A DNA stretch of 64,000 nucleotides, taken from Hypericum androsaemum (taxonomy: Eukaryota; Streptophyta; Magnoliopsida; Malpighiales; Hypericaceae). Below are positions 33,153 through 45,598 of the stretch, one piece after another. Location of the stretch: assembly GCA_963995505.1 (NCBI GenBank), contig OZ023188.1, positions 18,799,912 through 18,863,911 on the forward strand. The letters run 5' to 3'. Under the pieces are notes generated by a model. The model was not told the origin of the DNA and ran no database searches. It saw only the letters and a program-made list of their open reading frames with translations. The position numbers were made by a program, and so were the translations under genes. Position 1 is the stretch's first letter, and every line of letters begins with the position of its first letter.

Positions 33153-35165
33153 TCAGCATCCGCGACTGACGAGATGCGGACCTCGAGGGAGCGAAGCGGG
33201 GTCGAGCTCCCAACAGTCCTTCAAAAGATCGCTGGCCTCGTCGCCGGAGAGCTTCCTTGCAGGAATCTGGTGCGAGATCAACCGGATGTCGTCCTTTTGA
33301 AGAAATCTGATAGCATGGCATCCGATCTCTTGCCTCTTGAATACAGAGTTGAAACCATCGACTTTCTCGAGGTAGGCCATGCTCAGACCATGCATGTCGC
33401 TGTAGCTTGTTAGAAAGATGACAATGTCGTAGGGCCGCTCTTCCCCGCCAGAGCCATTCCCTCCTTCATCGGAAAAACCTGCTTCTTCCCTGTGAACTGC
33501 CCAGATCGATCCCTTCCTGGGATAAATCCTATAAACTTCTCTGGCTGCTCTTTCACTGTCCACCACATGTGAAAATATGTCCAAAGATTTGATGAGCATC
33601 TTGCTGCCTAACTTGAATCTTCCGCAAGTTGTATCGTGTACCATTTGATCCTGCCGCATCAATCCCGCATCCATGTTACTTTGAGGATCCAACCAACACA
33701 ACTTCACCTGGAAAGGATTTACCGAAATGACTTCCTCAATCAAGCCATAATGCCTCGGCATTCCATTGCCATCCTCGTCATATATTGCCCACACTTGCCC
33801 TTTCTTAAAACTCTTTCCCATTCTGTCTCTACCAAAGTCATATAAATCAGATTCGACCAGAGCCATATCTTCAACTTTTCCATGGGCCAGATGGCTGCTC
33901 TTTCCAGATCTTTGATTTGAACTGTTCCTTGATGATCCATGCTTATCAACATCCAAATTCCTTTTCTTACTTGGAACGTCACTTTCCAAAAACCTACTCT
34001 TCCTACTATTTTCCTTTTTCTCCTTCTCAATCGCCTTCCTCTTCTCACCCACAGTCTGTAGCTTCTCTTTCATTTTCTGCTTCTCATGACCAGCAGCCTT
34101 GACCTTTCGCTTCAATAGTAACTGCATTTCTGCTAAGGTCATAGTTTCCTCTGCAACTTTCTCCCTCTTCGGCTCTGATCTCTCAAAGACCTCATTAACA
34201 CTGCTCATCTTCCTCCTCAAACGCCCACTCCACAGCCTACCGCCATCGGATTCTTCCCCACCTCCCACTACTTCCTCTCCCAAACTTTCATCAGCCTCTC
34301 CACCACTGCCTACTCTTCTCCTCAAACCAACACCACCAAGTTTCCCATTCACTCTCTGAAAACCTACATCAGCCCCAACACCATCCATCGAACGTGAAAC
34401 AACACCACTGCCTTGTTTGTCACTCAGATCACCCCTACTCACTTCCAAATCCCGAGCCTCTCTACCATGTCCACCAGCTTTCTTCCTCAGCCTCTCACTC
34501 CTAACCACCCCCACTCCAACATCATCATCACCCTCCCCTTCCTCCTCATCCACACCCCGCACCTCGACGGCCTCGAAACTCATCCTACAACTCGGACAAA
34601 CCAAATTATGCCCCAAGTACCGCCTCTCGAACTGGTGCAAAAGCATACACCTTGAACAAACAGTCCAAAATAACTCCACCTCCCCATTTTCACCTTCCAC
34701 CCTCTCCTGAAGCCTAATCCTCAACCTAACATCATACTCCTTCCTCCTAATCCTATCAGACAACACCCTAAACACTTCCCCGACAAGCTTAAACGCCTCC
34801 TCGCAACCCGGAAAGCTACTCTTATCCGGGTGAAGCACCAAAGCAAGCTTCTTGTACTGCTTCTTCACAGTGTTAATATGGGAGAAGGGCTCAACCTCAA
34901 GTACCTTGTAATAGTCGATAAAGTCGGAACCTTTATTGATCCCTGAACTGGGTTTCGGCCCGCCCGCCACGTGGAGGACCTCCAGCGCGGTGATCATGGA
35001 AGCGAGGCCTTCGAGATCGGGGCAGAGGCGGTGGGCCCTCGTCGCGTACTTTAAGGCGGAATTGAGGTTTGAGCTCCAGAACTTGGCTTCTGCTATGGAC
35101 TTTAGACGCTTCGCTTCCTCTTCTTTCTCTTCACCTCCTCTTCCTCTTCCTCTTCCTTCCTCCAT
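33153..35165 (-). CDS. DnaJ (J-domain) protein with C-terminal DUF3444
   Basis: Hsp70 co-chaperone family protein of 670 residues in one exon. Residues 1-70 form a helical, TPR-like region (AEAKFWSSNLNSALKYATRA). The J domain spans about 84-147 with DYYKVLEVEP and the catalytic HPD at 112-114. A zinc-ribbon-like CSRC...CPSC follows at about 165-195. A long charged, low-complexity stretch runs from about 200 to 440, and DUF3444 starts at about 450 with GQVWAIYDEDGNGMPRHYGL and a second half at about 565 (KGSIWAVHREE). The arrangement is standard for plant J-domain/DUF3444 proteins, often intronless and predicted nuclear. Its client is unknown. The N-terminal poly-Gly/Arg/Glu start is unusual but in frame. 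Confidence 0.95.
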   Translation of the reverse strand: MEEGRGRGRGGEEKEEEAKRLKSIAEAKFWSSNLNSALKYATRAHRLCPDLEGLASMITALEVLHVAGGPKPSSGINKGSDFIDYYKVLEVEPFSHINTVKKQYKKLALVLHPDKSSFPGCEEAFKLVGEVFRVLSDRIRRKEYDVRLRIRLQERVEGENGEVELFWTVCSRCMLLHQFERRYLGHNLVCPSCRMSFEAVEVRGVDEEEGEGDDDVGVGVVRSERLRKKAGGHGREARDLEVSRGDLSDKQGSGVVSRSMDGVGADVGFQRVNGKLGGVGLRRRVGSGGEADESLGEEVVGGGEESDGGRLWSGRLRRKMSSVNEVFERSEPKREKVAEETMTLAEMQLLLKRKVKAAGHEKQKMKEKLQTVGEKRKAIEKEKKENSRKSRFLESDVPSKKRNLDVDKHGSSRNSSNQRSGKSSHLAHGKVEDMALVESDLYDFGRDRMGKSFKKGQVWAIYDEDGNGMPRHYGLIEEVISVNPFQVKLCWLDPQSNMDAGLMRQDQMVHDTTCGRFKLGSKMLIKSLDIFSHVVDSERAAREVYRIYPRKGSIWAVHREEAGFSDEGGNGSGGEERPYDIVIFLTSYSDMHGLSMAYLEKVDGFNSVFKRQEIGCHAIRFLQKDDIRLISHQIPARKLSGDEASDLLKDCWELDPASLPRGPHLVSRGC

Positions 35166-35392
35166 TGGTGCGAGCGTTTCTGGGTTCTTTTGGCCGCTTG
35201 GGGGGAGCGAGGATGGGAACAGGGAAAATGGCGAATTTCACTTCCTTTACTGGGCCCGCTAGATTTCTACTACGTTGTTTGTTTTTCTCCCGAAACTGTT
35301 CATTTTTTAAGGGTAAAACCTGTTCTTGCTTAATCATCTCCGGATGTGGAAAATGTATTAATGCTAATTGTGTATTTATAGAGTATTGTTAT

Positions 35393-35658
35393 TGTTGGGA
35401 TGGCGAGAAATAGGAAAGATTTATTTCCTATTCCTATTCTGACTAGGTTTTAGGCTCTTAATCTGACGATTACTTGTACAGGGTTTGTATCTATATAAAG
35501 ACATGTTACCTATGTTTTTTGTATGGCTTTGTGGCTCGGAAACTCATCAATAAAAGTTCTCCTTTCTCTCCGTGGATGTAGGCATTAGGCCGAACCACGT
35601 AAACTCTTGCGTCCGTGTTCTTTGTGCGTTTTGTTCCCTAGTTGCTGAATTCCTAACA
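35393..35658 (+). repeat. Copia 5' LTR (266 bp)
   Basis: Starts TGTTGGGATGG and ends CCTAACA, with a TATA-like tatctatataaag. It is about 90% or more identical by eye to the right LTR; the latter has a small extra segment (ctagataggtt). Confidence 0.85.
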
Positions 35659-37054
35659 AGTGGTATCAAGAGCTAAGGTTGGAGGATGTCAAATCACGGC
35701 GCGAAGTTTGCTCTTGTGAAGTTCGATAGTTCATTGAATTTCGGGTTATGGCAAAGGCGTGTCAGGGATCTCCTCGTGTAGCAAAGGATGGTTATCGCGC
35801 TCTCGGAGAAGAAGTCCGAGAAGATGGAGGAGCAAGAGTGGGAAGAGTTAGAGGCCAAGGCAGTTGCGAAGATTCGCTTGTGCTTGGCGGATGATGAGGA
35901 GCCACCAGCTGGGTTGTTGAAGAGGATCCAGGTCAGAGTCAAAGAAGTTCAATGGAAGTGACTTCAAGTGCTGAGAAGAGCGCATGAAGGGAACTATCCA
36001 GGACGAACTGGGGATCAAGACAACGAGGAGGGATCGGCATCCACAACCATGGCCACATATTCAGACGGGACGGATGGTGACTGGCTTTCTGTCTTATCAA
36101 GTCCAATGCATCCTGGTAATCTCTTTTCATTAGGGACCTTGGATTATAACAGTGATAGTTATAAAGGTATGCTAATGAAGGTGGAGAAGGATGCGATGGT
36201 AGGGATGAAGGGTAAAAGGAAATACCTACATGTTAGTGAGGCACATTATTGTAGGTGGAGTCACATCAATGTGTCTGAAGGAGTTGGCAAAAGCTCAGGT
36301 CATATGAGGTTGGTTCGTATGAGGGAGCAAAGGCTTGACATGGATGGTTTGAGTGTAGTTGAGATTCGCGGAGACATGGATAGCAAGCTATGGTTGTTTT
36401 ATGGAGGTATGGTTGACAAAGAGCCATGGTTGTCTCGGAGAAGCATTGTTAGCTGGGCCCTGCTATGGATGTCTAAAGGGACGTGCACGTCAAAGGTGTT
36501 GGGTAGGTTTTGCATGGAGAATGCGAAGCCATTGGTGACACCACTGGCGAATTGGGTATCTCACTCAAGGCCGAACAGTGGAGTTCGTGGCATGTCGAGG
36601 GTTCTACTTGGTGGAACAAAAGGTTACCCTTTGTATACTATGGCATGTAGCATTGGTATGAGGCAAGAAGGTCCAGCAGAGAAGCAGTTCGAGGTTGCGG
36701 AGCATGGGGCTGACCGGAGAATAGAGGACGCGTCTATTGGTCGCAAGGTTGCTTCAGCAGGTGGACTTGCTAATTGGGGTTCGATGGAGTTTGGAGGAAA
36801 TATGCCAAGCAAGCTCGAGAGTTGCTCAAGCTTGGGGGCTGGCTCCAAGTGATTGAACAAAAGGTGAAGAGAAAGTTGAGATGGTCTTATTGATGCAGTT
36901 ATCTATGGTCCGAGATGGAGTCGGTGGAGTCAGATTAGTTTTGCAAGATCTCATGGTTCTTCATGGGGCGGTGTTTTGTCAAGGTGGAGTTTGTTGAAGT
37001 TCGGGTGAAGCTTCATGGTTTTTCCAGGAGATGATTTCTCGCCAAGGTGGAGAT

Positions 37055-37295
37055 TGTTGGGATGGCGAGAAATAGGAAAGATTTATTTCCTATTCCTATT
37101 CTGACTAGGTTTTGGACTCCTAATCTGACCTAGATAGGTTACTTGTACACCAAGGGTTTGTATCTATATAAAGACATGTTACCCTAGGTTTTTTGTATGG
37201 CTTTGTGGCTCGGAAACTCATCGATAAAAGTTCTCCTTTCTCTCCGTGGATGTAGGCATTAGGTCGAACCACGTAAACTCTTGCGTCCGTGTTCT
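37055..37295 (+). repeat. Copia 3' LTR, truncated
   Basis: Matches the left LTR up to gtccgtgttct, then stops. About 35 bp of U5 is lost at the junction with the inverted internal segment. Confidence 0.85.
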
Positions 37296-37453
37296 CCGGT
37301 CAGCCCCATGCTCCGCAACCTCGAACTGCTTCTCTGCTGGACCTTCTTGCCTCATACCAATGCTACATGCCATAGCATACAAATGGCAACCTTTTGTTCC
37401 ACCAAGTAGAACCCTCGACATGCCACGAACTCCACTGTTCGGCCTTGAGTGAG
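37295..37453 (-). repeat. Inverted copy of Copia interior 36561-36720
   Basis: The reverse complement matches the plus-strand segment 36561-36720, including the peptide block RPNSGVRGMSRVLLGGTKG. It creates a 160-bp inverted repeat with a spacer of about 575 bp that contains the right LTR. Confidence 0.9.
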
Positions 37454-37660
37454 AACCGAGTTTAAATTTTTGAAAACACAATAGTATTAACTATTTAAAA
37501 ATAATGACGGTATCTGAAAAATAAGCATCAACTAACTCTGTGTGTGCCAACAACCGCGATAAGACAAAAAAAATGCAAGCATTATCAATAATAATTGGAC
37601 GTAAAACATCTTTAAATGGCCTTTTAAATTCGCCGTCAAATTTTAGTACTCAACCCAGTG

Positions 37661-38270
37661 TAGGGGCGACCTTTAAAATTAAATCCGATTTAGATTTAGT
37701 TCGATTCTGTTTCGTCAAAAATTTGATTCGAATTTGAACCGGTTCAAACGAATTGTAATTCGGATTCAAATCAATATATCTCAAATTCGTCAATTCGGCG
37801 AATTATTTGACGAATTGAATTTGGATTCAATTCGTCGAATTATATATTAAAAAAATTATTATAAAAGGAAAAAATTGAGAAATTCAAATTCACTTCAATT
37901 GCTTGAGATCCCGTCACATTGGGACGACAAACCCTGACACATTGTTGGGCTTGCGTTTGTATCATGATTTATTTTTTCGGAACTAAAGATACGTACTCAA
38001 CTTAATTCACAAGTTCAATTATTTATTTATTTTTTTCAATTTAAAAATTAAAATTTTCTAAAAATGAAAACTAAATTCAAAAACCTCAAAATTATCGGAT
38101 TAAAAATATAAATGGATTTAAATTTGGATAAATTTAATTCGAATTCAACGATTTATAATTCATATTCGAATCCATCCTTGGAAGAATTGAATACGAATCA
38201 TAATTTTGATAATTCAAATTTGGAAAATTATAATTTAAATTCGATTTGATTCGATTCGTGGTCAGGCCTA
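37661..38270. mobile_element. hAT-like MITE, AT-rich
   Basis: The element starts TAGGGGCGACC and ends GGTCAGGCCTA (8 of 11 inverted match). It is flanked by a perfect 8-bp repeat ACCCAGTG (37653-37660 and 38271-38278). The interior is a dense set of overlapping aattcg and gaattcgaat-type palindromic words and is non-coding. Confidence 0.8.
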
Positions 38271-38278
38271 ACCCAGTG

Positions 38279-38964
38279 ACCCAGTGGAAACCGAAAAGCC
38301 GGAGTCCGGCCAGTGGTTCTGAAAAGAAACGGATCTTCATTTGTACAAGAAATCCTGAGGTACAATTGATTCTAATGTGAAAAGCATACTATAAAAAGTT
38401 CCATCTTTTCAGGGTCAATTTTTTCGCAACGGATCCCAATTCCCATTATAGGAACATGTTGCAAGATGAGAGTTCAGTCCGGATTCTGTCGAACAGTTTC
38501 CAAGAAATAACAAGAATATTGTGTCAGTAACTCTTATAATCCAACATCAAAGATCCAATCTCGCAAATACTAATAAAAACTAGGTTAAGAATTACACAAG
38601 ATAGCCAAGTTCAAAATCCTGATTAACACACACCATCATCGCGCAGTTTTTTGATACAAAGACGAGGAAACCTTGGTCGTGTGCATATTTTCCCTTTTAA
38701 AACAGGGCGGGGCACAAATTTCTCGCTCTGCATATCATCCCAGGTCCTCAGCAATTACAGATAGACCCGACAACAAATTCGGGACGATACGAGATCAAAG
38801 GATATCCTACAGCTATGATTGTCAGTTCACATCAAACATAAGCTACATGTCATCTGATATAGGCGCAAATTCTGCCGCTAATCGGGTTAGGTTATGCTAC
38901 TGAAAAGCAGAATGCAAACTGATGATTAGATTCTAATGACCACCCTGTCCTGTACAATCTCTAT
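38279..38964. other. Downstream region of the bZIP gene
   Basis: Includes the probable 3'UTR of the bZIP gene (to about 38640). Nothing else is recognised. Confidence 0.4.
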
Positions 38965-41900
38965 CTATCCAGTCTGTTCTGTATTGTTGCTGGGAGATTG
39001 GCCATTCTTGTCTGCCATGAAGTCATCTTGTCCAGAACCCTCTCCTAGTCTTTCCTGCATCGGAGAACAGATTGCGTCAGTGAGCCACTCATCTGAGTTG
39101 TTTATGTTTTTTGAAGAGAGTAACTGAAGGTGATTATGCCTAGAATCAGAGAGCAGCCCTCCCAGTTCAACACCATTTGCACCTCAGCCCTCCCACGTCA
39201 TAGGTACGTTCCCATTTACAGCCTAAAGGGCCCATGTCATGGGTCCTATTTTTCTTTTTGACAACCAATAGATAGTGAGTTGCTGGCAGGAGAGACAAGC
39301 CACTGGCCGCAAGGGGCCGGTAGTATTGTTTATCTATTACTTATGATAGGTAACAATAAAGAAACATCACCTTTAGAGAGGCATTCTCTGCAAGAAGCTT
39401 CTCATACTCGCTCTTGATTCGATTTACTTCAGATCTAAGATTATCATTGTCTTCTTTTAAAGCTCCAGCGCGCTGGGCCAGCTCATCACATTCAGCCTAA
39501 CATAGAAGGATATAAATCAATAAATACGTTCGGAGGTCTGTGACTTAACGCGATGTTGATAGTATCAAAATCTGCACATAACTTGGAAGTTACCTGTTTA
39601 CGCAACCTAGAACGTCGAGCAGATTCTCTGTTTGACTGCTTTCTTCTTTGTCTCTTAAGCTCTCTTTCATCCTAAATTCAAAGAAAAATGAGGTAAATTT
39701 TCATGTCAGATACTGGTAAGCAAGAGAAGTAGAATAGAGGGCATGTTGGATAGCAGAAGACAATGGATGAGCACTTTTCTGCAGAATGCCCCAATATTGT
39801 CAAAGTTTAACAGGAGAAAGTTGATACCAAGATATCAGAGTTTTCCAAAATTGAATAGATGATTAGACTATAAACATACGAAATCGATGCTGATTATTCT
39901 ATAGTATCCCAAAAATGAGGCAGTAAATTCAAGGTTATCTTTGCTCGTAGTCATAGTCCCAAAAAAAAAAGAAAAATGTTGCTTCATCTAGTGCACAAAG
40001 AATTACCTGCATCCAAACTTTCAACTGAACAGCATCCCGTGACCCACCAGGAATTCCTCCAGATATGGGAGAAACTTTTCCATGCATTGCTGGGGCTCCC
40101 CAGTAGTCCATTCCAATATTTAAGTTAGTTGCAGGACCAGGTATAGGACTGGCAGAAGATATAGGCACTGCAGCGAAAGAAGAATTAATGATAGAACTAG
40201 GTGTACCCTGTCCTCCGTTCTGAGAACCATTTAGAGAACCACCATTCTGGGATCCATCTGCTGAAACATAAATCGCAATTATAACCAAATGAAACTATTT
40301 TAAAACAGGTGAACAAAGAATTGAAAGACATTATGAGTATGATTGTCAAACCTTCCAAAGAATCTTGCCTGCCACCTGATTTATTTTGTGAGTCCTGAAA
40401 AGATCATGGCCAAGTACGAATGTGAACATGTATCCAACAAAGTAGAACCACATAGACAGCACTTAACGAAATAAAGCAAGAACAGAAGAAACATAGTTTA
40501 TTGCAGCAAAGAAAAGGTATAAATTCAGGTAACAAACTTGAGTAAAATAATCCTGGACATGTTTCAAATTTCAGTTAGTTGTGTTTGTTAATATAACTAT
40601 GTTTACGAAACCCTCAAGTAAAATTGCGTTATCTCTAAGTTTGGAATGGATGACATTGTCAAAAGTTTCACCACCAAAAGCATGCCAAGGTGTCCCACAG
40701 GACCATTTACAAAGCGGATAAATTCCACAAACCTTCCCCGAGACAACAAACCCCAAACATCTCCCACGCGCGCATGTTATGACTTTAAATACGAACATGA
40801 TTTCTAGTACCAGAAAGCAAAAATTTGTAGAAGATGGAAGTTATAAAAGACCGAGCCACACTGAAAAATCAAAAGCCAAAGCAGATAAAAGTTTCACAAA
40901 ATGAGTGATCGATTGCATCACACTTACATTCTGAGAATTGGCATCACTTCCTTCACTACTACCTTCACTCCCACTCTCAGCACTGCATATTCATGAAATT
41001 CCAAAATTCACAGACTATTTATGCCAGCAACTTATCAGCATTTATTGGCAATTGCAAGCCAATAAACTAAAACCAAAGGTAGAGGAAAGAAGACAACGTA
41101 CAGCCAACACGAAAAGAGAGCTGAATACACAACAAGGTTGTATTGATTAGCAAAGTTAAATATCTACTACCAACTCATTTTGAAGTACTGTGCCAAAATA
41201 CAACAGAAGGTAGATCTTGGTTATAGAGCTATAAAATCATAGTGAGAAGCAGAACAATGTTCCCCAATTTAAGGCATTCTTCAGAATCTAAACACATTTC
41301 TTTCACTTTTCTTTGCTTTGAGCCTTGAATAACAAAGAGTCAAGAATTTCTCAAGATTGACAAATCCTGTAGGCAACTTCCGAAAAAATTATAAACAAGA
41401 TAAGAAGACGCATCCATATTACCTCTTGTATGCTCCATTTGTAGGTGTTCCTCTCACTTTTCCACGCTCAGAGTTCTTGCCTGTAATAACATTTAAGCTG
41501 CCTAAACTTCCTTTTGATCTTTTGACGGGCAATTTTTCCTTCGCATCAGAGAATCTAGTATCCGGTTCTACAGAGCCTGGAGTATTTCCCTACAATTGAA
41601 GAAAATGTTTTCATGTCACATTGACAAAGCCAAATCGTTATCCGAGGAATTAATCCAGCATGCTTACAGATGCTTCGGGGATGCCATTTGGCGAAGGCAT
41701 TGCAAAAGGACTGAAGGGATAAGAGCCCTGTCACAGCACGGTGATTAAGTAAACCTTAATGGAACCAGATAAATAAAAAATTCCCAAGAGAAGAGGTACA
41801 ATATGTTGAGGGGAAATACCGGCGGAATAGATGGATGTGCATACATGCCACCGTGGGGATACATTGCTACGTATGGATGTGGTGGCGTACCATAGGGCGG

Positions 41901-42790
41901 CATGATGTGCTGCAATAAGGCGAAGAAATTATATAGTAGCAGACTAGCCAAAAACCAAACTGTGAAAAAGAACCAAAAATGCAAAATGGATATACATATG
42001 ATGTAGGCTCTGATGCAAGAAACATCTGTACCCAAACACATGATCCTTTGCAGGCCAAAGCACATAACATAAGAAGCAACACAGTGCATTAAGAAAAGTA
42101 AACGCAATAGACTTGCCAAGAAACATCTAGTCCCAATAACTGACATCCAGCTGGTTAATTGACAAGCTAATCTAAGCATGAAATTTGATTCAACTTTTCA
42201 ATTACGGAAAATAGTTTATATGGCATGTGGCCAGGATACTTTCTCCACACAACAATGAAGGATGCTCAATGACTCTTCTTATTAATCTTCAACTGACCAG
42301 TAACCACAATTGCTCAACACGGTTCTCCAATATAAAACTAACAGACTTTATGTACATAAAGTTCCAGTCAGATAAAAAGATCAAGTACCTGAACCCCCCA
42401 CATATATGGATGAGCCTGTGGGCTTTGTGCCAAGAAGCCATGAGGAGGTATAGGAGAATACGCCTGCAAAAAAAGCAACTACCCCTAGTGATGATCTCAA
42501 TAAAACCTAACCTAAAAGTTATTTCTTACATTGGAAAAGAATAAACCAGATACATCACCTGAAACCCAGACCAATCTGGATTCACGGCAGCCGTGGTGGC
42601 AGCAGGCTGTTCCTGAAAGCCCCGTACAAATAAATTAGGGAGCAAGGCCACACTCATTGCAGTAACCTAGAACAGCAAAACGACGACACAGTAATTCAAA
42701 CACGCATCAACGTTAGACCTGCGTGGTGGTGGCAGAAGGCGTCTTCGGCTCCTTCTCCTTCGCGGTCTTATTCGTCTCGCTACCACCCAT
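38965..42790 (-). CDS. bZIP16: bZIP transcription factor, G-box-binding factor group (bZIP16/bZIP68-like)
   Basis: Nuclear group G bZIP that binds ACGT/G-box elements in light, seed and hormone gene control. Twelve exons join in phase: 42719-42790, 42559-42612, 42389-42463, 41820-41909, 41668-41727, 41423-41589, 40928-40982, 40352-40394, 40007-40260, 39594-39671, 39371-39496, 38965-39054; product 387 residues. The proline-rich N-terminal MFMR region ([38 protein letters not shown]) is followed by a Ser/Gly/Asn-rich middle ([17 protein letters not shown]), [12 protein letters not shown], and the basic region [13 protein letters not shown] (304-316) with heptad leucines after it (about 322-358). 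Motifs and exon pattern fit bZIP16/68. The C-terminal tail after the zipper is shorter than I recall for bZIP16. A 5'UTR intron upstream of 42790 is likely. Confidence 0.93.
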
Positions 42791-45380
42791 TATTATGATG
42801 ATATCCCAACAAGTATTTCAAATCATCCTGTTTCAAAGAGAACCTCCAAACCCTATAAATCAACACACTAAACTGAATTCCCGGATCAGCACCGAAGTTC
42901 AGAACTTCGAACTAAATTCGATAATCTCTTCAAAAAATCCCTAAAACTAAACCAACTGAAAGATCTCAGCCAAGAGTTTCAACAAGCTAGTAGCTACTTC
43001 GAAGAACGCACAAATTTCACCCAAAAAGAAGCCGAATTTCGAGATTTAAGTTACCGATTGGTGATGAACACTCCGGTCAGAAGAACAGGGAGCTCAAATC
43101 GTGAGCTGATCCGATTAGGAAGAGAGAGAAGCCGAGGAAATCGGTCAATGCAAAAACTTTTTCACTCCTCGATTGGGGCAGGAGGTCAATTAGGGCAAGG
43201 ACATGCAAGTCGAGGAGATTACCAGCTACCGCGGTTTTCGAAGAGGAAGAATCGGGAGGTGGGATTGGGGAAATTAGGGTTTATTATTTATGTTTTTTTT
43301 TGAGCGATTTGATTGTTTGTAATTGGGGGAGAGAGGGAGGGAGGTAGGAGATGTTGGTGGTGGTTCATCGTTTCAACATGTGGGTCGCCGCACTTAGTCT
43401 TTGTTCATGTTATTCGTGTTTTTTTAAATCTCTATATTTAAAATGGATCACTATCGAGCTATATTTATGGCCCCATCCGTACCATGGAGAGCAAAGGATA
43501 GGTTTAACCAAATAAGTATAATAATTTCACAACATGGTTAAAATTGATGTATGATTAATTTATCACTTCATATATGTACCATTATTATTTCAGTGTGTAT
43601 CATTCTCACTTTAATTTTTGCATACCATTATTATTTCATTATATACTATGACAAAAATTGACGCATATAATTCGGATGATACTTCCTAGCCTGGTCCCCA
43701 TCGAAATTCTAGACCTAAAAAAATAAAAATGACAATGATGTCTTTTACCTTAGTTTTAAGCCAAAAACCAAACACTGTTAAATTTCTTTTTGTCGACCAA
43801 ATAGGTTAATCATTAGTGCATAATTATAGCCCAACTCAAAACATTCATATTCATGCACTTATTAGATTGGATAGTTTGATTGCGAATAGTTAAACCACAA
43901 TATCAAAGTTATTTCTATCGAATTTGAAGGGATCTTCTTCTGCCATATATATATATATAAAATTTACTTCTTCAGAAAAAATGTACACCATAGTCGAAGT
44001 GTGGAGTAAACCGTTAACTCTCAGATCTTACTTAGATTTTGTTGCATTTATTACCCTACTCAATGTTGTTTTCATTTTTTTGTTAATACCCAAGATATGC
44101 AACTTCACGTACTTAGATTAGTGAATGTATTGTTGAAGGTGAATAAAAGACTTCGTGTCCGGATCCTCGTGAATTCTCGTTTTGTAGGGTAGTATGAGAT
44201 TTGTTGCAGAAAAATCATTTGCATGCTACCAAAGAATTTTTATACAACTTTATAATTTTTTATAGGTCTCACTCGAGTGGAAATTAAATTCGTTCGTACA
44301 ATAGTATCCAAATACCAAATATTCTATATTAAAAATTAAAATTATGTTACATGGACTAATCTAATTTTTAGTCCAATAAAACTTTTTAAAAATAAAAAAG
44401 TGTTTCTAATAAATATTGAACGTTTTCCAAAACTCAAATTATTGGAACGTCGTATTGAATTTATAATTGTGCTAAAGAAAGCTTGGCTGATTAAAGCCAA
44501 CGTTTTCAAAACCGACCCAAATTTTGGTCCGACTTCTGAATCAACCGGTTCAATTGGTTGGACTACCGATCGGACCGGATGTTTTTAAATTGTAGATGAA
44601 TGATAAATATCTGCCCACCTTGAGAAATTAGCCCAAACTTGCAGAACCAAAACGATATTTGTCCCAAGAAAAAGTTCTAAATTCCTAGAAAAGGTTAAAT
44701 TACTACTCCACGCGGGCCCCGCTTAAACTTCAAGGAAGGCCACGTCCTTCTCATTTTCCTGCCAAGTTTTTTTTGAGAACCCTTTTTTTCCAGCCAAGAT
44801 CACATCTTGAAGATCATTATTAATTATTAAAACTTAAAAGGATAAAACAAGTGCATAAAACGTGGCAAACTTAAATATCACACTAAACCAACTCACAAAC
44901 ACCACCATTCCAAACAAAAATTAACCCAAACAACAGCTTTCTAATTCAACCCAAACAAAAATTCGACCCAATCTGAATATTATACATCTACACACAATGA
45001 ACATGGTTAAGCATACAATGATACTCTCAGAAGCCAGAACAAAAGAAAAACCACAAGTAATTTCATCCACAAAAGAGTTGGCCGTCGGCGAACACAAGGT
45101 CGAGAGAGAGAGAGAGAGCTACTTACCTGGGCGTCGGAGAGCTGGATTTGTGCGGTTTCTAGCACAACCCTAGACAGGGAAAAAAATTTCTGACAACCCC
45201 ATTATGTGATTTGTCGGAAAATTTCACTCCACATAAGAAAATGACCCCAAACCCCCTCCTTCCAAATTTTTTCCCAGAAATTTCCCCCATTTCCCAACCG
45301 CTCCCTCTCAATCCCGCCCTCTCACTGTCGCCCATATCCACCTCCCATTGACGGGGAGGTCGGGGGTGGCGGTGGAGCCT
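42791..45380. other. bZIP 5' leader and intergenic DNA
   Basis: 42791-43300 is the likely leader of the bZIP gene with a probable intron. 43300-45380 is AT-rich without a recognised gene. It includes a short TTTTCAAAACCG/CGGATGTTTTT piece at about 44502-44590 that resembles hAT MITE ends, and a GA microsatellite at 45103-45118. Confidence 0.4.
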
Positions 45381-45598
45381 TGTCTCCGTGTGTTGCCATA
45401 GCAATTTCGACTTCCCTCTTCGTCGACAACCTTCCTTCTTCGTGGAGCTACGATAATTTCAAGGACTTCTTCAAGAAATCTTGTTCCGTTGTCTCCGTGT
45501 GTTGCCATGGCAATTTCAACTTCCCTCTTCGTCGACAACCTTCCTTCTTTGTGGAGCTACGACAATTTCAGGGACTTCTTCAAGAAATCTTGTTCCGT
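45381..45598 (+). repeat. 109-bp tandem duplication in the RRM
   Basis: Two copies, 45381-45489 and 45490-45598, differ at only a few sites. The unit encodes the first half of the RRM. As 109 is not a multiple of three, the copies are in different frames and the duplication breaks the gene. Confidence 0.9.

Larger units (their letters stand above)
35393..37453 (+). mobile_element. Rearranged, non-autonomous Copia retrotransposon
   Basis: Two LTRs (35393-35658 and truncated 37055-37295) enclose a short interior. After the left LTR comes a primer-binding site (TGGTATCAAGAGC, 35661). A gag start at 35686 reads MSNHGAKFALVKFDSSLNFG with a stop codon soon after. Scraps of the pol end follow (CMENAKPLVTPLAN), then a polypurine-like aaggtggagat before the right LTR. 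Integrase, most of RT and RNase H are missing. The right LTR is cut off and joined to an inverted copy of 36561-36720. Interior frames, including one of 294 codons, are mosaics. Confidence 0.9.

Noticed and set aside
35968..36852. 294-codon frame as a host gene
   Set aside because: It lies between two Copia LTRs, contains pol scraps, and part of it is duplicated inverted next to the broken LTR.
44502..44590. Short MITE with TTTTCAAAACCG ends
   Set aside because: The ends resemble hAT MITE termini, but I found no flanking duplication and the right end is degenerate.
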